Under the pieces are notes generated by a model that had not been told where the DNA came from, made no database searches, and worked only from the letters and a program-made list of their open reading frames with translations. 64,000 nt of DNA from Steromphala cineraria (lineage: Eukaryota; Mollusca; Gastropoda; Trochida; Trochidae). Made by a program: the position numbers and the translations under genes. Below are positions 58,801-64,000 of the stretch, piece after piece; position 1 is the first letter of the stretch; each line of letters opens with the position of its first letter. Location of the stretch: assembly GCA_916613615.1 (NCBI GenBank), contig OU744724.1, positions 25,220,171 to 25,284,170 on the forward strand. Reading direction: 5' to 3'.

Positions 58801-61800
58801 AACATTGCTTTTGAATCTAACATGAAGATTTACTTCTAGACAAATTTTGATCTCAAGTGTTAGATAAATAATATTCGGAACATCTAAAGAAACAATTAAC
58901 TTGTATCGTTTGAAAGAATATGCCAGAATGCTTGATAAAATCTTATAATCCATCAATAAAACAATTATTGCTCTTTTATGACACGAATATCGATATTTAC
59001 CTGTTGATTGGAAGAATACATCAGGTTTGTATTGCATTTTATATTAGTGATAGATATTATCTTTTCATAAGTGTCACAAAACTATGTTGATGAATCTATC
59101 AATGAAAACCACTGTAGGATCAGCTTAAATCTGAGTTACCTCTTAAAGGGGCAGTAGCACGTTTTTAGGGGGAATGTAAGGTGATGTCAGGAAAATGAAA
59201 ATTAATGTTTCCAATTGAAAGACAATGTATTTAAACTAAATTGAGTAGTTACTATTCAAATATATAACACTAAGTTTAGCCATGCGATTCAATTTTTCTT
59301 ACACAAAATGAATAAAAGGTGTTCACACAAAAATGGCCGCCAATGGATTTTATGTTAATCTTCATACTTTGTCCTCTGACTATGGATGATTGGCTTGTGT
59401 AATGAGATTGTTGACACTGTCAATATAATACACTTAGCAATAACTTACAATTATCATTGAAATATTTAAAATATGAAATTATCAAAAAACGTGCTACTGC
59501 CCCTTTAACCCAACCTCTTCTTTTACAAACTTTACTTAGTTAATTAGAATATCTACCTATGACAACTTCATTAAGAAATGTACGATGCGAAATGAGAGAA
59601 GTCTGGTTTTGTTAGAGCTAACAATAAAGACCTTGTTAATATGATAAAGTTTTGACATCCATTCCTTTTTTGGCAGCTAGTTCAATGACTTCTCAGATAT
59701 AACCAAGATCCATCTCATCACTTCTGTTTTGAGAAACATCATATTTCTATATGACAATAGTTAAAATCGCAAATCTATTTTGCATTTGCACACACAGCAT
59801 AGCGAGTTCGCTAAACAATGCACAGGCCTAGGTCCTTGCAGACCCCTGTCAACCGTTATGTATCGTCGACGAAGTTTATCCAAATGTAGATGTGGTATTT
59901 TACCCTTATTTATTGAAACCGACAGATATGCCAAACTTCCGCGGCCGGTTCCTCTTTTATAAAGGCATTTTAAATATTGAATCAACTTTTCTTATAATCC
60001 AAATGTAAATAAGGTTGAAGGTGAATTTCACTTCATTATGAAAAGTAATCCATATGGTGATTTGCGTTTATTTTGTTTGAAGCTACTTTTAAAAGTAACG
60101 ATATGTTTAAGTGATAATGAAAAGTTAGTTTTTCTTATGAATGAAAATAATTTGCATTTTAGTTTCTTAGATCTTAAACATGTTTAATAGAAGAGAACTG
60201 TTATCAGGATTAATATTTTATATTGAAAAACATTTATTAATTATTATATTATTATTTATTTATTAACAGTAAAATGTATTCTTTTAGTGTCTCAGAAACC
60301 AGTTGTGGCTTGACGCATTGTTTTACATCGCGTGCCGTGTTTTGTATAGAAACTGTGAAAATTTGATTTTAAAAATATACCACTACTACTACTACCGATA
60401 CCGCAAAATTCAGTTTTAAGAAAACAATGAATGGATTCCAAATAAACCGATCAGAATGTCTTATTCATTAAATTTCTAAGTATCTGTTAGACTGGGCGAT
60501 AGGGCGTTTGTCGAATATTTATCGTTTATAACACGATCCTTACCTTCTAGACTTAAATCAATCTCTGTACATTTTCAAAAACGAAAATGAATTTTGGGAT
60601 ACTCTGCAGCTCATCATTTTCCCGTACAATTGGTACAACAACCTATGTAAACAATGATACGCTTTTTGTCTTATGCCCTCTAAACATTTATCAAAATGAA
60701 TTTTGATATCAAAACATTTTATTTTCGCTCCTACAGGTGTACGACAAGGAAGTGAGTTTCTTCCTGAACGGTCTAGGCCCCGCCCACTCTGCAGCGAGGA
60801 CCTTCCCACTCATCAGTCGGGTCCAAGACGTGGTAGGGAGGTTCAAGATCGGGAAACTGGCGGATGGTGAGTAGGGTTTATTTGAAGAGGAAATAAGAAT
60901 GAATGATGAATGAATGAATGGTTGGATGAATGAATGAATGAATGAATGAATGAATGAATGAATGAATAAACGTGTACACATTAAATAACATGTAGTATGT
61001 ACAAATTAATATATAAAAAGGTGTAAATCAGTATTACATAAGTGGCTGCATAAAATCACAGTCACGGTAAGAAGTAAGGAGAGAAAGTTGCAGGGTGCTG
61101 CAGCATGGATTATTGGGAGTGTTTCTAAGAGAAAGGCCGTTTTACTAGTAGATCACAATGATGGCAATACAGGTTTGCCATATGTAGTTTTAAATTTTGT
61201 GTAAAATCTTATGATAAATTTTTTAGAGCAAAATGACTTTTGAATTGTAAAGATATCAAAAACGATCATTTGATGGTATTGAGGGTATATAATATATCCA
61301 AGTGTTACATGGCATGAGTATTTTTTTATTATTGTAAAACTTGATAATTATTAGGAATTAACAATGATTACAGAGAACTTGCTTTATTTATTTTACATAC
61401 ATAATTTCTCAAAGGTTCTTCTGGATAAAAATTTCAATTTACATTTGATAGGATGTGAAAATTATAAGGAATTAACTGTAATTAAAGAGAACTTTCATGG
61501 TGATTATAGAGAACGTTAAAAATTTGCATATGAAAAAGAACATTAATTCTTTGAGTGCCCCTGTTTCTTTGATCTACTGTTGCTGTTTAATATGTAATAT
61601 TGAAAATGTAAATTAGAAGGTAAATACAACTTATGTTAACAAATTAGAACAATTCAACATATAAAACATCCTGTTGTGTCTCTTCACAGACAAGGTGGTG
61701 CAAAGTAATGCTTGCAACAAACAACAAAGTGATATGTATACAAAACAAGTTTAGAATTCTTTCAGTTGAATACTGTTATACCCTGTTTCTTTAAAGGGGC

Positions 61801-63950
61801 AATAGCACGTTTTTATGGGTAATACAAGGTGATGTCAGGAAAATGAAAATTAATGGTTCCAATTGAAAGACAATGTATTTCAACTAAATGAAGCAGTTAT
61901 AATTCAATATATAACATAAAGTTTAGCCATGCGATTCCTTTTTCATACACAAAATGAATTAAATGTGTTCACACAAAATGGCCGCCAATGGATTTTATGT
62001 GAATCTTCATACTTTGTCCTGTGACTATGGATGACTGGCTTATGTAATGAGATTTTTGACACTGTCAAAATAATACATTCAGCATTAACTTACAATTATC
62101 AGTGAAATTTTTAAAATATGAAATTCTCAAAAAACGTCCCCTTTAATCTACTGTTGCTGTTAAAAATGCTTGTCACTTTGAAACGCAAACTAGAAGGTAA
62201 AATTAAACTATGTTAAAAAGTCATCATATAAACTGTCTTATTTATAAGAATAGATGTGCATGTATTTACAAAAGTTTAGAATAATTTTATTCCATCGTAT
62301 AAAATATAAATTTTGAATAAATGTCATTAATGAAACATTTTATATTTGATTATGTCTAGTTTGTCAATAGCAAATATTCATAAATGAAAATGTTTTACTT
62401 ACAGGTTCTGGACAGTTTTTGGGAAGACTTCAAAATTTTCATTTTTACTCAACAACTTTATCAAACAGGTAACACATTTCTAACCCCAATGGATGCAATT
62501 TCTTTTATTCATTCATGTTGTAAATCTAATTTGTTTTCATTGTAAATTGAAGTTTTATCATGAGAAAGTTTGATTCATCTTAACTGATTTTTCTGTGCTT
62601 TCATATGTTCCATGTGTCCATATTGTCATAAGGATATATTTTACATATCAAACTGATAAAATGCAAATGTATTAATTAGTACATGCAAATTATTAATTAA
62701 GGCATACCTATGATAGAATTGTAAATAACACTGGCGGATTCTGGAATGTTGAGGGAGACTGTTCACACATTGAAAAGGGTGGGGGGAGGATTCCGGTTTA
62801 CTCTTAAAGTTCAAACCTTTTTAAATGGCTACACCTCAACCCAACCCTCTTAATATGACTCAATACTTTTTAACACCACCTCTGATGCTTTTTATAATTC
62901 TCTGGACAGTTTTTCTGATAACACTATAACTATCACTTCCCCAACCTTCCACAGAGAAATAGGTGAGGTGTATTCAGGGACCATCCCCCCAGTCCGTATC
63001 CAGTCCTTCTGCCGATGCCCAGCCGCCTACCCCCGGGTCAAACCCCAGCAGACCCACTACTGTATCCCTAACGGGGTGCCCGACAACGCAGGTTCTGAGG
63101 TGCTCCGCATCAACAACAACTCCCACCCTCTGGAGTATGTCAATGATGGCGACATCAACAGCATCTGGATCAGCAAGTTCTTCAGCAGAGTCAACATCAC
63201 CGTGGACCTGGGAGATGAGTTTCAGGTACGACACCCATCTCTTTCTTCTGCATAAAGCACTGTCTTCATCAAATTGTTTAATCCTTTCGTCTATAAGAAC
63301 CAGTGATCAGAGAATATTTGTCCTGTCTTGACCTGGACCTTGAAGATGAGTTTCAGGTACGAAAACAATCTCTTTCTTCTTTCTTCTTCAAGGCATAACT
63401 GCTGGAAGTCTCTTTTATCATGTTCTTCTGTTTGGCCTTCTTGATCACAACATGGATGACAAGCAATGTCAACCTGTAGTAGCTGCAAAGGTTGATATAA
63501 CGGTCCAAGCTTATCTGGTAGCTTATCAATAGACAATGATGCTTGTATACCGGTAAATAAATGTCCTAATGGACATAGATAAATTTTTCATGGACATTTT
63601 CACTAAATAAATGTCCTAATGGTAATTTCCACTAAATAAATGTTCTCATGGACATTTTTAATAAATACCTTTTCTCAGTTTCTTCTTGGACATTTGCACT
63701 AAATACATGTACTCATTATATATACCCTGTCTGATCATATATATATATCCTGACACCCCAAGGTGTTCTACGTGGTAATCCAGTTCTACAGCCCCCAGCC
63801 GAGGGGCGTGGTGATCGAGCGTCAGAGGGCGGGGTCAGACACGTGGGAGGTGTGGCAACTCTACGCAGACAACTGTACTTCCTACTTCGGGCTACCTAAC
63901 AATGGGCCTCTGCCTGAGGCCACTTCGGTCAACTGTATACAGTTTGGATG
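43322..63950 (+). CDS. USH2A: usherin orthologue, 5' six coding exons (gene continues beyond window)
   Basis: Exons 43322-43872, 50609-50768, 60737-60866, 62405-62468, 62955-63225 and 63763-63950 join in phases 2, 0, 1, 2, 0 with consensus GT-AG sites, giving 454 residues and no stop. Residues 24-42 (FYLLIKTLIFLSLLTFASG) form a signal peptide. Next comes the usherin cysteine cluster (CGIPSRNAYC, CLQSLCVQDCPG), a LamG-like jelly roll across exons 1-4 ending GRLQNFHFY...REIGEVYSG, then FCRCPAAYPRV..., YCIPN and the start of the laminin N-terminal domain (VFYVVIQFYSPQP, WQLYADNC). The order and motifs match vertebrate usherin, a roughly 5200-residue protein of the periciliary and stereociliary ankle-link matrix, of which this is the first tenth. 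EGF-Lam, FN3 and transmembrane parts lie to the right. A role in sensory cilia here is inference. Confidence 0.92.
44230..44323. mobile_element. palindromic MITE, same TIR family as 15122-15385
   Basis: A near-perfect 94-bp palindrome: CAGTCTATGTAAACGTAGCC...ATTATCCGTTTCTCTCCTAT and its inverted copy. Flanked by TAAGAAAGC (44221-44229) and TAAGAAAGA (44324-44332), an 8-of-9 target duplication. Lies in usherin intron 1. Confidence 0.85.
44333..46364. other. usherin intron 1, no other feature seen
   Basis: AT-rich intronic DNA with short spurious frames. The rest of intron 1 after the 66-bp array (47691-50608) is likewise featureless, apart from a GGGGACAGTCCCGTTTCA phrase near 49228 that may be a MITE end. 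Confidence 0.4.
46365..47690. repeat. tandem array, 66-bp unit in alternating A/B pairs
   Basis: About 20 units. GTGACATCATTACATAGGAT recurs every 66 bp (46701 to 46767 and on). Units ending GTACACACCTAATGATGAC alternate with units ending GTACAAACATAATGGTGAC, giving 132-bp dimers over most of 46690-47400. It lies in usherin intron 1. Confidence 0.95.
50609..50768 (+). CDS. USH2A: usherin coding exon 2 (LamG-like core)
   Basis: Acceptor TTTTTCATTGCAG, donor ATACAG|GTGAGG. Encodes QKVRADTGGVIFEVWVGPEG through RLEWTFLAIQ, beta-strand-like and in frame with both neighbours. Confidence 0.9.
50850..51480. repeat. pyrimidine-rich tandem array, about 65-67 bp unit then short CTGTGTCTCT repeats
   Basis: Three to four units of CATCTATCTTACTCACTTTCACTCTGTCTTTC...CATGTCTCATCCTATGTGCT, then TTTCTGTTTCTGTGTCTCTC repeats. 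It starts about 80 bp after usherin exon 2. Its long plus-strand frames are low-complexity artefacts. Confidence 0.9.
52430..53550. repeat. tandem array, 41-43 bp unit
   Basis: About 26 copies of ACATTGCATTTTAAT..TAACAACATAA.TACCATATT; ACATTGC begins at 52474, 52517 and 52558. A subset of units has TTTATATC in place of ATTGTT. Located in usherin intron 2. Confidence 0.95.
53836..54366. mobile_element. TTAA MITE family, copy 3 with a partial tandem duplication
   Basis: TTAA|AGGGGCAGTAGCACGTTTTT at the left and GTGCTACTGCCCCT|TTAA at 54181-54198. The last about 168 bp are then repeated almost exactly (54199-54366), with its own right terminus. Confidence 0.88.
54815..55085. repeat. tandem duplication, about 145-bp offset
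   Basis: AAATGAAATAAACATTCTTT and GGATTCTTCCGG-type phrases occur at 54829 and again at 54981 with about 75-80% similarity around them. Confidence 0.65.
55797..56515. repeat. tandem array, 41-bp unit
   Basis: About 17 copies of CAATGCTGTTCAGTCAGTAG followed by ATAAATGTTTATATCC.AGAT; CAATGCT at 55807 and 55848. Located in usherin intron 2. Confidence 0.93.
57891..58256. mobile_element. TTAA MITE family, copy 4
   Basis: TTAA|AGGGGAAGTAGCACGTTTTT at the left, CATGCTACTGATCCT|TTAA at the right; interior GGCCGCCAATGGATTTTATG. Confidence 0.85.
59143..59508. mobile_element. TTAA MITE family, copy 5 (best preserved)
   Basis: TTAA|AGGGGCAGTAGCACGTTTTT and ACGTGCTACTGCCCCT|TTAA, perfect 16-bp or longer termini; 366 bp including both TTAA sites. 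Confidence 0.9.
60737..60866 (+). CDS. USH2A: usherin coding exon 3 (LamG-like core)
   Basis: Acceptor CGCTCCTACAG, donor GGATG|GTGAGT. Encodes VYDKEVSFFLNGLGPAH, the 'FFING' strand typical of LamG-like folds, then GRFKIGKLADG. Confidence 0.9.
60897..60966. repeat. (GAAT)n microsatellite
   Basis: About 17 tetranucleotide units of GAAT, with one GGTTG interruption, 30 bp after usherin exon 3. Confidence 0.95.
61791..62146. mobile_element. TTAA MITE family, copy 6 (right terminus trimmed)
   Basis: TTAA|AGGGGCAATAGCACGTTTTT at the left; the right end reads AAAACGTCCCCT|TTAA, lacking GCTACTG of the terminus. Lies in usherin intron 3. Confidence 0.85.
62405..62468 (+). CDS. USH2A: usherin coding exon 4 (short)
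   Basis: Acceptor TTTTACTTACAG, donor AAACAG|GTAACA. Only 64 nt, encoding SGQFLGRLQNFHFYSTTLSN, which aligns with the 'G.MQDFRLY...LTN' segment of vertebrate usherin. Confidence 0.88.
62955..63225 (+). CDS. USH2A: usherin coding exon 5 (start of laminin N-terminal region)
   Basis: Acceptor ACCTTCCACAG, donor TTTCAG|GTACGA. Encodes REIGEVYSG, FCRCPAAYPRV, HYCIPNGVPD, HPLEYVNDGDINSIWIS and ITVDLGDEFQ, all close to vertebrate usherin. Confidence 0.93.
63553..63720. repeat. short tandem repeat, about 35-50 bp unit, usherin intron 5
   Basis: AATAAATGTCCTAATGG and GGACATTTTCACTAAATA phrases alternate four to five times with divergence. Confidence 0.7.
63763..63950 (+). CDS. USH2A: usherin coding exon 6 (laminin N-terminal domain)
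   Basis: Acceptor GACACCCCAAG, donor TTTGGATG|GTAATG, phase 2. Encodes VFYVVIQFYSPQPRGVVIER, TWEVWQLYADNC and SVNCIQFG. Confidence 0.9.
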
Positions 63951-64000
63951 GTAATGGGCATTTTTTTAAACAATCTTGATATGGAACATTTTAATTGATT

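Overview
The window looks like nuclear DNA of an invertebrate animal, most likely a marine mollusc and probably a bivalve. Genes are split by GT-AG introns up to about 10 kb, the DNA is AT-rich, and most of the space is tandem repeats, small inverted-repeat transposons and retroelement debris. The species assignment is inference; nothing here fixes it.

Layout. 1-1960: minus-strand start of a DIRS-type retrotransposon (gag-like ORF, then reverse transcriptase running off the edge). 1960-15800: no host gene seen; several MITEs, a 52-bp and a 62-bp tandem array. 15849-18122: a three-exon minus-strand gene for a 415-residue protein I do not recognise. 20723-24233: a 3.5-kb transposon-like unit with long inverted termini, a 5-bp target duplication, and a promoter-proximal first exon in each terminus. 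One terminus splices to an intact six-finger C2H2 protein on the minus strand, the other to a decayed ORF on the plus strand. 27585-28121 and 31647-32606: two single-exon minus-strand genes that are diverged paralogues. 35684-38880: a 145-bp satellite-like array with 580-bp higher-order units. 39236-41256: a small foldback element, then a Tc1/mariner-type element nested in a TA-flanked element. 42720-63950: the 5' end of an usherin (USH2A) orthologue on the plus strand, six coding exons giving a signal peptide, the N-terminal cysteine-rich/LamG-like module and the start of the laminin N-terminal domain; the gene continues past the window.

The usherin introns hold four tandem arrays and three copies of one TTAA-flanked MITE family. 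The best candidate for an undescribed system is the 20.7-24.2 kb unit: each end carries the same start exon and an array of four copies of a 15-bp motif, and the two ends drive convergent transcription units with different products.
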